Below are positions 1-10,810 of a DNA stretch of 64,000 nt, piece after piece. The first letter of the stretch is position 1; each line of letters begins with the position of its first letter. The stretch lies in NCBI RefSeq assembly GCF_000209165.1, contig NC_009043.1, positions 1,772,001 to 1,836,000 of the forward strand, read 5' to 3'. A model generated the notes under the pieces. It was given only the letters and a program-made list of their open reading frames with translations, did not search any database and was not told the DNA's origin. Position numbers and translations under genes: made by a program. This stretch comes from Scheffersomyces stipitis CBS 6054. Taxonomy: Eukaryota > Ascomycota > Pichiomycetes > Serinales > Debaryomycetaceae.

Positions 1-318
1 ATTGTCTTGGACATTGTATCGTCTGACATAATCCAAGACGTTTATGAATGATAAACTGGAGGTTTCGTTGCGGAGATGACGATTGGTATAGGCTAACATT
101 GAAATAGAGCCTATATTAGATACTGACAGTGATACACGGATATCGAACGAGGTACATATTTTATCGCTGTCGTAGTCTAGCAAGTGAAACACGTCTGTTA
201 TTGTTTGCTGGAGTCGTGACTCGTAGTTGTAGGCGTTGGGAAGAGCCAGATAGCTGTGCAACGCGTGGAGTTCACGAAGAGTCGTGTGGAGAAGATCTTT
301 CAAGGATGAGATGGACAT
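1..318 (-). CDS. Unidentified protein, N-terminal part (runs off left edge)
   Basis: A minus-strand reading frame is open from an ATG at 318 to the left edge, giving 106 codons with no stop. The first in-frame stop upstream of that ATG is a TAG near 366-368, so this ATG is the first available start. The residues look like real protein: an amphipathic Leu-rich helix at about residues 4-26 (begins MSISSLKDLLHTTLRELHAL), then mixed sequence containing LLDYDSDKICTSFDIRVSLS. I do not recognise the family. It would be transcribed divergently from BCK1, sharing the 319-871 promoter region. The rest of the gene lies outside the window. Confidence 0.6.
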   Translation of the reverse strand, partial: MSISSLKDLLHTTLRELHALHSYLALPNAYNYESRLQQTITDVFHLLDYDSDKICTSFDIRVSLSVSNIGSISMLAYTNRHLRNETSSLSFINVLDYVRRYNVQDN

Positions 319-871
319 CGCATCGTACAGTAGATAATTGAAATGAAAGCTAATGAGTGTGTATGACTATGAATTGAATGGAATATACGTGTAATGGTAG
401 TTTAAGATGTCTAAGTATTGTGAAGAAATGAAAAGTAAATGAAAGACAGATCAGGAAAAGATAAATATTGATAATGCGAAACGAAATTTGTTTTAGGACT
501 TTAATACTGTATCCGCTCAGTTGCAAAATCAATAAGCGAACTAATTCCAGAATTGTACGAAAAGAATTCAAATTGTCACGAATTATATATACATGTCTCC
601 ATAGCTCATGTCTTCGAATTACCATCTTGATCTGGAGTCTTGTGATAAACTATTAATACTATAATCTGAACGGCTAAGTTCTTCTCTCGACATCACGTGC
701 CTCTTGACAGCTCCCTCGGAATGGCTAAAAATAAGTTCCTATAGACTTCACAGCCATTTGACATTGAACTTGAAATTCATATCTGCAATTCTTTTTCATT
801 TCTTTTCAAGTTCTTTTCTTGGTCTCACTTCTCACTTCCCGAATCTATCTGCCGTTGAGGCTGCCATCGCC
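319..871. promoter_or_regulatory. Divergent intergenic region upstream of BCK1
   Basis: No supported gene lies here. An E-box CACGTG is at 694-699, about 175 bp before the BCK1 ATG, and a T/C-rich tract (about 785-835) sits just before the start, as in many yeast 5' leaders. The BCK1 frame is open back to 704 but contains no ATG before 872. Confidence 0.5.
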
Positions 872-3800
872 ATGTCCAAGGATCCGCGTGGATCTGCCTA
901 TGGCACCTATTCTATAAATAATTCAAGCTCCAATGCCATAATCAGCAATTCCACAAACAATTCTAACAATAGTTCCACCAATAATATGAACAGTAGTACC
1001 AATCTTAACAATACAAATACATATACAAGTCGTACTGGCAACGCGTATCCGGAAAGTAATAGAAGATCTGTCAGTTACGATGCCAAACGAATCCGTCTTC
1101 CTTATGATTCTGCTAATGGGTCTAGACTGAGTTTCCAATCCGATGGAATCATTGATTCTCACTCAACTTTTAATCTCAATTCGACCAGCAGCCCCAGGAC
1201 CAACCGTATCTCCCTGGATGGTGTCATCTATGCTCCGAAATCAAGTTCACTAGATCCCGGAACTCGTTCCAGACCTCCTCAGGAGAGAGACCTCTCGCTG
1301 TTGCCGTACCCGCAAACTGACTTTTTCTCCTTTGAGCCTCCCTCAGTGATCACAACCAGGGATATTAGCCATGATAGCAACAACTCTAACAATACCAAAA
1401 GCAATACCAACAATTCCAATAATTCCAACAATAGCTATAATTCTAATAATTCTAGCAGCACTTACAATTCCAACAATGCTACGTACAATTCCAGTAGAAG
1501 CAGCAGTGGTAACACAAGGATGTCCACAGGAAATCAGATTACAGATTCAATAGTGCCTCCTCCATCGCTAGCTATCGATAACAATATCAATCCAAGCTTT
1601 TCCTTTTCAGAGCAAGACGATTCTATGCAAGACTTTTTGGTTTCTCCCATAAAAAGTGACACTCTCTCATACCCTACACTTCGTGGCGATGTAATGGTAA
1701 GTCCTGTAGTAGAATCTCCTGAGATTCCCTCAGCTGCGATGTCGCCTTCTCCTCCCAAATCTCTCACAAACAGCCTTGGTTCCAATGCCATAGGTCTGAT
1801 TATTGGTGGATACAATTATAGCAAGGATTCACTAGAACTTTCGGCTAAAAGGGAACAGTCGTTTGCTGATAGTATTCCCAAGATTAGTATCAGCTCGTCC
1901 AACTTAAAGGAAACCGTAGATATAAACTCTATACCCGAGGAACAGCCCATTACAACTTCTATGCCTGTAAATAACCAGATGGCTAGCAGCTACGACGTAG
2001 ACCACAACAGACAGGGATCTGGATCTTCAACGATTTCTAACAACTCAACCATCTCAGCAACAACACCTGCTTCTGAAAAGGCTAACAAAGATATGCGTTT
2101 CGTGAGATACGCCATGAGTACACAATCGACTCTAGTGAATTCATACAATAACAAGTGGCTGATGCCAAACGTGTTGAGATGGTTAGAACAGAATAGCTTC
2201 AATCAGTCTTGGAAAGAAACGTTCCGCAGAAACGAAATATCAGGCAATAGATTCCTTGAGTTAGAGAACTTCGACAAAAATTCCATGATCTGGAAACAGT
2301 TCTCCAAGTACCTTGTACTAGACGATAACAACAACTCAGTGGACAGGTTTATAGATCTTTTGCGGAAGGAAAACTTTCAGTCAGAACAGGAAGATAGTAT
2401 AGTATCGCCATTGTACTCTACGAGAAAAATCTCCAATGAGTCCAATTCTCCGGTTTTACTCACCCACGCCGCAAAGTCAGAAAACAGGAAATCCACACCG
2501 ATTTTCTATAAGCACAAATCGACGGCATCTATATCTTCGTCAAATTCATCTTCTTCTCTCAACAACGTCAGTCTGAGCAAACAGAGGCCAGTTTCATATG
2601 TGGATCCTGCCAGTTTTCCTAACACTAGTTCACATCTGTTCTTCAGAAAACACCATCGGTCTTCGTCCATCGAGAGTCCTACCTTCAAGGAATCGATCAG
2701 TGCTCCTGCCAGTTCTATCATTCCTAACTCAGCTGGGTTGCCGATCAACAATAAGCGAAACAGCACTAAAACTACTTCCGTTTCCTTAAACGATGAGTAT
2801 CTTAATGGGAAATCCAAACAAGGAAAGACAAAATACACTTCAACAGCTACCAAAGGAGATCCTTCGAGAAGGAGTGGTATTTTCAGCACTCTACGGAAAA
2901 TCGGTGGTGAGAAAGCAGCGGAAATCGTAAAACAGGTCCACTCCTCTTCCAGCTCTTCGAAGATCAGTCCAATCTCAACGAAAAAGGCATCTTTCCTGAC
3001 AATGGCTACTTATTCTTCACCAGATGCATTCAACACGCGATCAAAAGTGGATGAAGTGCCACATACATTGTTTGGCAGACATTCGAGTGAGACTTTAGAT
3101 CCAAATCCTGATTATCTCGATTTAAAGAATGGCCAGGAAGCGAGAAGGCTATCAAGATCTAGTTATCAAAGTGTTCCCGAGGACGAACTTGTATACGCTC
3201 GCAACGAAGAGAAATCTGTAACTCCGATCATTGAAATTGTTGAACCTGATGCAGAAGAGTACATTGACAATTATGATGAAAGATACCTTCCTCGAGCAAA
3301 CCCTTCTACTGCATCCCCGGTCAACACCATATTGGTCAGTAAGGATAATGTGTCTTTTGTGCCTGTTTCAATCACAGAAGCAGATACGATAGATATTCAT
3401 TTCATCAAGGAGACATTGGTAAAAACTTTGGGGTTGATAAATATCGGACTAATCACGTTTCACATGACGGAATTTCACTCGAAAGAAGGTATCTCTCTTC
3501 CAGATGACATCCTTTTGAGAATTGTAAAGAAAGAAAAGAACATCAAGTTGTTGGTTAGACAGGAACTAGGATCACCATCTGGTACTGCTACATTCTCGAC
3601 AAACTCGTCTGATTCGAAATCGTTTGAATGGAAAGGTGATAACAACGACGAGCAAGGTTATCCTGCGACTCCTCAGTATTTATTGGGCAATTCCAAAGAT
3701 TCTAAGGTCGATTATTGGAACTTCAAGGAAAGTACTTCGAACGATAGACTCTCTAAAATTAATGAAGTGCCCTCTGGCAGAACTCCTTCTGATGGAAATG

Positions 3801-6202
3801 ACCAGTCAAAGAAACAACTCGCGAACCAACACTTTCCATTGAGATTGCCTTTCCCAGTTCACAAGAAATCTTCTGAAAAGCTAAATTCAGGTTCCAAAAC
3901 TCCATCTCTTGTTATTAATACCAAGCATTTGAACGAAGTTAAACAGTCAGTATCTCCATCTTCAGCTCAGTCAAATAACTCGTTTAGAGTCATAAGGAAG
4001 GAAGGAAGAGAAATCGATTTTGACAAAAGGAGAAAGTCGCCATACGAATCTAAGGCTCCCAAGCTTATTCCCAATATTTACTCCTCGTCTGTTTCAGATT
4101 CTTTGAGATCTCCTGTCTCCGCAACGACTGTTCTAACGTTGAAAGACGAAATTCCGCTTGTTAACAGAGGCTCCAATGCGAGCACGTTGTCTCAAGTTCG
4201 CAACAATAACGATGCCGCTCAGCATGCTTTGAATCTGCTTCCAGAAGAGCTGAAGGAAGATGTTTCTGATCTGAGCAGGGAAGCTAATGCCAATCAGGGA
4301 GGTATAATAGCGAAGAGAGCAGCTCCCCCACCTCCACTTTCGAATAAGCTGAGTATTCGTCGTGCGAACTCCGTCCTCAAGAGATCGCTCAAGAGCAGAC
4401 TGACCTCAGTGTCACTGGTATCTCGAGAATCTACTTCTAGTCGATCTCTGAGTGAAAGAGTCTCTCTCAAACATGGCAATAGTCGGGGGTCTGGAGGAAG
4501 ACTGTCTATTGGATCGAAGAATTCAGACATGTTTAAAGAGAATGAAATATCTTTCGACGAAGCTCCCTCGTTTGATTACAGGGCCATTGCAGAGCCAACC
4601 CTGGACAGCGATGATGATTTCTTTGTGAAGTCTGTAAGAAACGACAGCAGAGATAGCACTCTTGAGGGAGACAGGGATGATGAAGAAGATGATGACGACG
4701 ACGATGATGACGAGTTTTTCATGCGACCAATCAACAGGAAACAAGATAAGCTCCAGAGAGTAACGTTAACAGACACCACTTCGATTCATACGATGAACGT
4801 TAGACCTCCTGTTGATGAACTTTACAGCAACTTAGAGAAGTATTTCCCTAATACCAATCTCGATCAACCTATTATAGATGATACACCAGTATCTCCACTT
4901 CCAAAAGAAGCGATTGCTACAACTGCATCTGCCCCAGTAAGGAAGCCTACGATTTCTAGAACATTTTCCAATGCCAATATGTCACCAGTTAACCCTACAA
5001 TTGATTCGGGCGACGAAATCTTTTATGGTGACCAAACTCACAAACTCAGTCGTCGTAGAATGAAAACAATTCGTGTTGTGGCCAATGAAGCTCGGAAAAA
5101 GTATCTCGAGAGACAGAAGAACTCACCACCATCCACATTTTCTGTGGTAACCAGAGCCTCCAGTAATGGCAGTGGGTTGGCCAGGTCCAATACAAAGATG
5201 TGGGGCCAGAAAGTTGTAGAAGTGACGTCCACTGAGATTGAAAAGGGTTTTGTAAGTAAACTTAGAAACAACAAGAACGGCCAGTTTGAAGAGTTTGCAT
5301 GGATCAAAGGTGAACTCATTGGCCGAGGTTCATTTGGGGCAGTCTATCTTGGTTTAAATGTCACAACAGGTGAAATGCTTGCTGTGAAGCAAGTGGTTGT
5401 TTCACCGGAATACAGAGATTCTAGCAAATCTGGAGGAATCGAAGCCTTGCACAAGGAGGTGGAAACTATGAAGGATTTAGACCATGTAAACATCGTCCAA
5501 TATTTGGGCTACGAGCAGAAGGGCCATATCTATAGTTTGTTTTTGGAGTATGTTACTGGTGGATCGATAGCTTCGTGTATGAAGTCGTTTGGTAAGTTTG
5601 AAGAACCTCTCATTAGATTTATCTCCAAGCAGGTTTTGCTAGGATTGGAGTACTTGCACTCCAATGGAATCTTGCATCGTGATCTCAAAGCAGATAATTT
5701 GCTTTTGGAGCTCGATGGTACTTGTAAGATTTCTGACTTTGGCATTTCGAAGAGATCAACCGATATTTATGCTAACAATGCTGAAATGTCGATGCAGGGG
5801 ACGGTCTTTTGGATGGCTCCAGAAGTCATTGACAGCATTGTGGAAGACAAGAAGCAAGGATATTCTGCTAAGATTGATATTTGGTCTCTTGGTTGTGTAG
5901 TATTGGAGATGTTTGCCGGGAAGAGGCCCTGGTCCAATGAAGCTGTTGTCAGTGCAATCTACAAGATTGGTAAGACCAAATTGGCACCTCCTATTCCGGA
6001 TGAAATAGCCCATTTGATATCACCAGAAGCCAAACACTTTATCAATAGTTGTTTCATAATTAATCCTGAAGAGAGACCTACGGCCAAACAGCTTCTAGCC
6101 CATCCATTCACCAGAGTCGGGTCTAACTTCAACTTTGAGAACACCAAGTTGGCGAGGGCCATCAAGTTCAACTCGCGAAGAAGCTTCACTCATGATAGGT
6201 AG
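872..6202 (+). CDS. BCK1: MAP kinase kinase kinase of the cell-wall integrity pathway
   Basis: About 1,776 aa. It is the MEKK that relays Pkc1 signals to the Mkk1/2 MEKs. The C-terminal kinase domain (about residues 1479-1765) has the glycine loop IGRGSFGAV, the catalytic loop HRDLKADN (Asp about 1604), DFG (Asp about 1622) and GTVFWMAPEV. The long N-terminal part is Ser/Asn-rich, with a SAM-like helical block at about 425-495 (WLMPNVLRWLEQNSF) and a RBD/RA-like block at about 826-895. An acidic run of about a dozen Asp/Glu lies near 1270. The start at 872 (MSKDPRG) is the first ATG in a frame open from 704. It is longer than S. cerevisiae Bck1 (about 1,478 aa) because of low-complexity insertions. 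Ste11 is unlikely, given the size and the N-terminal layout. Confidence 0.93.
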   Translation: MSKDPRGSAYGTYSINNSSSNAIISNSTNNSNNSSTNNMNSSTNLNNTNTYTSRTGNAYPESNRRSVSYDAKRIRLPYDSANGSRLSFQSDGIIDSHSTFNLNSTSSPRTNRISLDGVIYAPKSSSLDPGTRSRPPQERDLSLLPYPQTDFFSFEPPSVITTRDISHDSNNSNNTKSNTNNSNNSNNSYNSNNSSSTYNSNNATYNSSRSSSGNTRMSTGNQITDSIVPPPSLAIDNNINPSFSFSEQDDSMQDFLVSPIKSDTLSYPTLRGDVMVSPVVESPEIPSAAMSPSPPKSLTNSLGSNAIGLIIGGYNYSKDSLELSAKREQSFADSIPKISISSSNLKETVDINSIPEEQPITTSMPVNNQMASSYDVDHNRQGSGSSTISNNSTISATTPASEKANKDMRFVRYAMSTQSTLVNSYNNKWLMPNVLRWLEQNSFNQSWKETFRRNEISGNRFLELENFDKNSMIWKQFSKYLVLDDNNNSVDRFIDLLRKENFQSEQEDSIVSPLYSTRKISNESNSPVLLTHAAKSENRKSTPIFYKHKSTASISSSNSSSSLNNVSLSKQRPVSYVDPASFPNTSSHLFFRKHHRSSSIESPTFKESISAPASSIIPNSAGLPINNKRNSTKTTSVSLNDEYLNGKSKQGKTKYTSTATKGDPSRRSGIFSTLRKIGGEKAAEIVKQVHSSSSSSKISPISTKKASFLTMATYSSPDAFNTRSKVDEVPHTLFGRHSSETLDPNPDYLDLKNGQEARRLSRSSYQSVPEDELVYARNEEKSVTPIIEIVEPDAEEYIDNYDERYLPRANPSTASPVNTILVSKDNVSFVPVSITEADTIDIHFIKETLVKTLGLINIGLITFHMTEFHSKEGISLPDDILLRIVKKEKNIKLLVRQELGSPSGTATFSTNSSDSKSFEWKGDNNDEQGYPATPQYLLGNSKDSKVDYWNFKESTSNDRLSKINEVPSGRTPSDGNDQSKKQLANQHFPLRLPFPVHKKSSEKLNSGSKTPSLVINTKHLNEVKQSVSPSSAQSNNSFRVIRKEGREIDFDKRRKSPYESKAPKLIPNIYSSSVSDSLRSPVSATTVLTLKDEIPLVNRGSNASTLSQVRNNNDAAQHALNLLPEELKEDVSDLSREANANQGGIIAKRAAPPPPLSNKLSIRRANSVLKRSLKSRLTSVSLVSRESTSSRSLSERVSLKHGNSRGSGGRLSIGSKNSDMFKENEISFDEAPSFDYRAIAEPTLDSDDDFFVKSVRNDSRDSTLEGDRDDEEDDDDDDDDEFFMRPINRKQDKLQRVTLTDTTSIHTMNVRPPVDELYSNLEKYFPNTNLDQPIIDDTPVSPLPKEAIATTASAPVRKPTISRTFSNANMSPVNPTIDSGDEIFYGDQTHKLSRRRMKTIRVVANEARKKYLERQKNSPPSTFSVVTRASSNGSGLARSNTKMWGQKVVEVTSTEIEKGFVSKLRNNKNGQFEEFAWIKGELIGRGSFGAVYLGLNVTTGEMLAVKQVVVSPEYRDSSKSGGIEALHKEVETMKDLDHVNIVQYLGYEQKGHIYSLFLEYVTGGSIASCMKSFGKFEEPLIRFISKQVLLGLEYLHSNGILHRDLKADNLLLELDGTCKISDFGISKRSTDIYANNAEMSMQGTVFWMAPEVIDSIVEDKKQGYSAKIDIWSLGCVVLEMFAGKRPWSNEAVVSAIYKIGKTKLAPPIPDEIAHLISPEAKHFINSCFIINPEERPTAKQLLAHPFTRVGSNFNFENTKLARAIKFNSRRSFTHDR

Positions 6203-6328
6203 TGCTACGATGTCGTGATGAAATTGAAAATTGTAATATGAAGCTACGAATGTATCATTAATAAAATTATGTACTATTTACAGAGGATGTTGTAGTATGT
6301 ATGGGATGTAGTTGTATGAAGTGTGTGC

Positions 6329-6763
6329 CTAGTTGACTTTCAACTCGTTAATCATCAACACAGTCTGGAATGGTTCTACAGGGAAGGTCTTGAGTCTTCT
6401 GCATCTTTGCTTCTTTCTGTATACTTCGTAGTAAGGTTCTCTGGTGATCTCCACTACACTAGCTTTGAGTTGGTAGAGGTCTTGAGGTATTCCTTCGTCG
6501 TTGTTGTATGTGAAATCAGGTGAACCTAAGGTTGTGACGTTGTCGAGAACCAACAGATCTCCTACCTGGGCGTTCGCCAATTTGAAAGGCAAGTAAACTT
6601 TGTCTCCCTTGGTCACCAAATATGGCATATTGTGGAGTTTGAATACAGCATAGAGGTGCTTGGAGCCGTTCGAGTTTAACTTCAAAGGAGTCAAGTCTGG
6701 TCTGGTCGAGGTAGCAAGAGTACGAGCAGACACTCTGGAAGACTGGAGCAAGGATCTCAACAT
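6329..6763 (-). CDS. MRPL49: Mitochondrial large-subunit ribosomal protein bL21m
   Basis: A 144-aa protein of the bL21 family and a component of the mitochondrial 54S subunit. The first about 20 residues (MLRSLLQSSRVSARTLATST) are basic, lack acids and are Ser/Arg/Leu-rich, as in a matrix-targeting presequence. The body carries the L21 pattern: YAVFKLHNMPYLVTKGD, then the strand VGDLLVLDNVTTLGS, and near the end a basic segment (VYRKKQRCRRLKTF) where L21 contacts rRNA. Length is close to yeast MRPL49 (161 aa). It is convergent with BCK1, with only about 125 bp between the stops. The ATG at 6763 is the only plausible start. Confidence 0.88.
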   Translation of the reverse strand: MLRSLLQSSRVSARTLATSTRPDLTPLKLNSNGSKHLYAVFKLHNMPYLVTKGDKVYLPFKLANAQVGDLLVLDNVTTLGSPDFTYNNDEGIPQDLYQLKASVVEITREPYYEVYRKKQRCRRLKTFPVEPFQTVLMINELKVN

Positions 6764-7847
6764 TGTATGTGAATATAAAGTGAAATGTGATGAAATTATG
6801 AGAATGTTGAAAAGATATTAACTATTGATTGAAACTCACTTGGAACGATATATTTGGTATAGTAGACTCCAGACGGGTTGTACAGCCTTCTTAGGTATTA
6901 TAGCAAGAACGATGTTGTGATAAAAGGAAACAGTAAAACTTGAATATATGTAGAATTCAGTAATTCAACTATCAGCAATAGCAGTATTAGTATATGATGA
7001 TTTCAATTATCAAATTCAATGAAATCATAAAGCTGAGCAGCAGTCTTATAAGCTACAGAATAACCACTCTATTAATATTCAGACACAGATTCCGAACACG
7101 GTAAGTTCTGCTTTGTAGACATCCCAATTCTTATTCTTGTCTTATGGTCAAACTTTTCACGACTTTGTGTCACATGTCGACAAATTTTTTTCTGCCTCCA
7201 GAAGCGCAACCGAACTTCCACTGGAGATTCCCAAAAAAACTTAGACACCGTAGAAGTCACTAATTCCAGCCTCGACTGTTTTTCCATATATTAGGCTGTT
7301 ACGCTTGTATTGCATTGTACATAGTGGGAACACTTGGTCACCGTCTTGCGTTGAGTTGTGAATTGCAGCCAAGAGTATTGTGCTAGAATTGACTCTGCTT
7401 GTATTTGATAGGCTCAATTCCCTCCATCCATAGGATCATAGCATTTTCACTATAAATTACCAAATCTTCAGGAATTCAAAGGCAGACTACTTCTACTATT
7501 CTTGAGTGTTTTATTTTATTCATTTTGCCATTGTTATATTGAAGTTCACTTGTGATATTCTCCTTGTTCTCATATTAAGTTAGTGTTCAACTATTACAAT
7601 TACCTATTCATAGCTTCTGTTACCACACTACGACATAAGATTCAGAAAGTGTACTGTTCTAGAAAATCCAACATAACCCGCTCCCTTTCATTGCAATACG
7701 CATCCAACAACTCGTCACAATTTGGCTGATCGCTTTTTCTTGCTATCATCTTTATTGGTAAGTCTGGCTACATTCCGACATTCCACATATTAGCATTCTC
7801 GGGCCATTTAACGTATACCCTAGCTTTCACTCACAATCTTCTCCACT
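6764..7847. promoter_or_regulatory. Divergent intergenic region MRPL49 / SAP gene
   Basis: About 1.1 kb between two divergent starts. It is AT-rich, with pyrimidine tracts (about 7490-7560) and a TATAAA-like ACTATAAATTA near 7450. A GTAAGT at about 7758 resembles a splice donor, but no convincing branch point follows. I see no RNA gene or credible ORF. Confidence 0.4.
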
Positions 7848-10598
7848 ATGTCTGGATCCTTTTGGAAGTTCTCCAACGGCTTCACATCGCTTTCAAACAT
7901 CTCAACCATCCTAGAAAACCACACCATCAACAATGAGCTGGGCGATTCACTGTACCTGAATCTGTACAATGTGCTCCTCAAGTTGATTGATGAAAACGAT
8001 TTGTTGCAAGAGTTGCTTCTGAACAATCCCATGCTCTTAGAGTTTTTACGTGAAGGAAACGTCCTTGCCATGTTGGTAGACATGGTCACGACTGAAGGTG
8101 CTTTACAGGCAAAGCCGTCTGAAAAAGAAGAAAAACCAGCAGACGAAAAAATTAAGGAGAATAAAGACACCAAAGAAGATGATGTTGATGATAACGACAA
8201 ATCTAATGATGAAGAAGCAGAAGAGGAAGAGGAAGGAGAAGCAGAGGAAGAGGAAGAGGAAGATGAGGATGAAGAAGAAGATGAGGCTGACGAAACAGAC
8301 GAAGAAAGAGCTACACGCCGTGCTACTATTGCGGCAGAAATCTTATCGGCCGACGTGTGGTCACTTACAGACACCGTGATGGAATCGACGATCAATTTGA
8401 ACAAGTTGTGGTCTATTTTGGACTCGAAATCGCTGCTCTCCATAAACTTGTCCACTTATTTCATGAAGATCATGGAGCATTTGTTGGACATGAAGTGTGA
8501 TGAAATGATCACCTACCTCATTGAGAACCAACCTAATTTGGTGGGCAAGTTTATGAACCATTTGTCCAACCCTCCGCTTATGGACTTCCTTTTGAAGTTG
8601 ATTTCCACCGACAAGCCAGATAATTCGACTGGAATAATAGACTATCTCCAAAATCAGAGCTTAATATCACACCTCATCTCTGCATTGGACATTTCGGAAG
8701 AGGCTAACGTTGAAGAAGCCGACAATGACAGCTTATTAGTCAAGCAGTCTTCAGCAGCAGACTTCCTAAAGGCTCTTATCACCATATCTGCTAATTCCAC
8801 TACAGACAATTCAACCATTGGCCCCAATGAGTTGACCAGAGAATTGGTTTCTTACGAGCAGATGTGCCACTTATGTGACATCATGTTAAAAGGAGGCTAC
8901 GCCTTGGCCAATGGTGTCGGAATCATCATAGAAATCATTAGAAAGAACAACTCGGATTATGATATCTTACCTGTTTTGTACATTACCTTGGATTCACATC
9001 CTCCTACTGGAAGAGATCCCATCTACTTGGGCCATTTACTCAAAGTATTTGGCAGCAAGATTGGGGAATTCAATCACTTGCTCTTGAAAAACGATGTAGA
9101 CAACAAATTAAGAACCCCTTTTGGAGAAATTGAGCCGTTGGGTTTTGAGAGATTCAAGATATGTGAGTTGATCGCTGAACTTTTACATTGTTCTAACATG
9201 GCATTACTCAATGACAACAAGGGCTTTAATGTAGTCAAGGAAAGAGACAATTTGAGAGAGAAGATGAAGGAGTACGATCCTGTCAGCTTCAAATATAACG
9301 AGATTATCGTACTTCCTGAGGAGAAGAAAGAATCCAGTTCTAATGATGATGACAAGGAAGATAAGAAAACAAATGAAGACGACTACGCTAATGACACGAT
9401 AGATTCGTTCAACTCGAAACTACGCAACGAAGAAGGAGATTCCGTCTTGCAACATCCTAATGAAGATGACGAAGAAGAACCACACGCAAATGCCAATCTC
9501 ACCGAGGAGCAAATAAGAGCCAATCCAGTTGTGGGCGACTTTTTAAAGATTGCGTTGTTTGATACGCAAATCATTTCCAATATTTTGTCCATGTTCTTCA
9601 AGTTCCCTTGGAACAACTTCTTGCACAACGTTGTTTTCGACATCGTACAACAAGTATTAAATGGCTCGATGGACATCGGTTTTAATAAGTTTTTGGCCAT
9701 AGATTTGTTTCATTTAGGAGACATTACGAATAAAATTATCGAAGGTCAAAAGTTGTGCACTGGCTACGAAGAGGACCACAATGGTTTGAGATTGGGATTC
9801 ATGGGCCATTTGACATTGATTGCAGAAGAAGTAGTCAAGTTCATTCAGCTTTACCCTACGAACACCTTAAGCGAGTTGATTGATGCTAAAGTAGAAGACG
9901 AAGTATGGGAAGACTATGTTAGCAACGTCTTGTACGATACCAGAGAGAAGTACAACGCTATATTGGGTGGTGGGGACGAAGATGAAGACGACGACGACGA
10001 CGTCAACAATACCTTTGATGAAGGCTTGGGTGAGATTATAGAAGAGGTCAAGACGGGATTGGTTTTTGATTCGAACGTTGATCACGATATTGGCGACAAC
10101 GAGTTTGAGACTGGTGGAACTGCCACAGATACTGAATCTGACATTAAGGATCTAGCCTTGAGTCAAGAGGCTGATGTCAGAGATCGTTTAGACAGCGACG
10201 AATCTGAGTCGGACGACGACGACCACTTCACCAGTTACATGTCACAGCAATTGACAAGTACAGCTTCTACAGAAATAATCTCATCTTCAATGGTCTCACA
10301 GACTAAAGAGATCACAAGCAAAGAGCTCTTGGATGCAGATTTCGAAGACGCTGATGAGTATATCGACCCAAACGATGACGGTATGTCGTACAAGAAATCG
10401 CATCCCTTGTACGATTCTACGGGCTCGTTGTTGACCGCACGTGTTGGAGCAGAGATGGAAGATGAGGAAATCTCCAGCGAGGATTCCAGTTCCAGCTCTT
10501 CGGACAATGACGACGACCTTGGTTTGGACGATGACCACCTTTCCTCAGAGAAAGACAGTAGCACCAAGTTGACCAGATCCGCTAGCAAGGGACACTAG
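7848..10598 (+). CDS. SAP190: SIT4 phosphatase-associated protein (SAPS family)
   Basis: 916 aa. SAPS proteins bind the PP2A-like phosphatase Sit4 and direct it to targets in G1 progression, TORC1 signalling and tRNA modification. The N-terminus MSGSFWKF is the hallmark start of this family. An acidic tract (about residues 95-158, runs of Glu/Asp) follows a first helical part. The helical-repeat SAPS core covers roughly 160-690, and the C-terminal 200 residues are acidic and Ser-rich (EDSSSSSSDNDDD). Four in-frame CTG codons occur at 7938-7964; if decoded as Ser they change the N-terminal helix prediction. Yeasts carry several SAP paralogues (SAP190/185/155/4), so the symbol marks the Sap185/190-like type rather than proven orthology. 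Confidence 0.85.
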   Translation: MSGSFWKFSNGFTSLSNISTILENHTINNELGDSLYLNLYNVLLKLIDENDLLQELLLNNPMLLEFLREGNVLAMLVDMVTTEGALQAKPSEKEEKPADEKIKENKDTKEDDVDDNDKSNDEEAEEEEEGEAEEEEEEDEDEEEDEADETDEERATRRATIAAEILSADVWSLTDTVMESTINLNKLWSILDSKSLLSINLSTYFMKIMEHLLDMKCDEMITYLIENQPNLVGKFMNHLSNPPLMDFLLKLISTDKPDNSTGIIDYLQNQSLISHLISALDISEEANVEEADNDSLLVKQSSAADFLKALITISANSTTDNSTIGPNELTRELVSYEQMCHLCDIMLKGGYALANGVGIIIEIIRKNNSDYDILPVLYITLDSHPPTGRDPIYLGHLLKVFGSKIGEFNHLLLKNDVDNKLRTPFGEIEPLGFERFKICELIAELLHCSNMALLNDNKGFNVVKERDNLREKMKEYDPVSFKYNEIIVLPEEKKESSSNDDDKEDKKTNEDDYANDTIDSFNSKLRNEEGDSVLQHPNEDDEEEPHANANLTEEQIRANPVVGDFLKIALFDTQIISNILSMFFKFPWNNFLHNVVFDIVQQVLNGSMDIGFNKFLAIDLFHLGDITNKIIEGQKLCTGYEEDHNGLRLGFMGHLTLIAEEVVKFIQLYPTNTLSELIDAKVEDEVWEDYVSNVLYDTREKYNAILGGGDEDEDDDDDVNNTFDEGLGEIIEEVKTGLVFDSNVDHDIGDNEFETGGTATDTESDIKDLALSQEADVRDRLDSDESESDDDDHFTSYMSQQLTSTASTEIISSSMVSQTKEITSKELLDADFEDADEYIDPNDDGMSYKKSHPLYDSTGSLLTARVGAEMEDEEISSEDSSSSSSDNDDDLGLDDDHLSSEKDSSTKLTRSASKGH

Positions 10599-10810
10599 GG
10601 GCCAGCGTTAGTATGAGTTTTGTATTACATTTGACGGTTTTAATGAAATGAATTGTATCTATATAAAATCTTACGCCTATTAATTACGTCCACAGTATAT
10701 TCGAATATACAGCATTCTAAATCGCCAATTGTATGATTATGTATTATAGCATGAATTCTGACTAATAGGTGGTACGTGATTATTGTATAAATCTTATGTA
10801 AATCCTTAGA

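Noticed and set aside
704..871. Extended start of BCK1
   Set aside because: The extension begins at TTG; the first ATG is at 872.
7072..7287. 71-codon minus-strand frame upstream of MRPL49
   Set aside because: No family features; lies in the divergent promoter region.
7755..7800. Possible 5'-leader intron of the SAP gene (GTAAGT ... TTAG)
   Set aside because: No branch-point sequence between the sites; the coding start at 7848 is complete without it.
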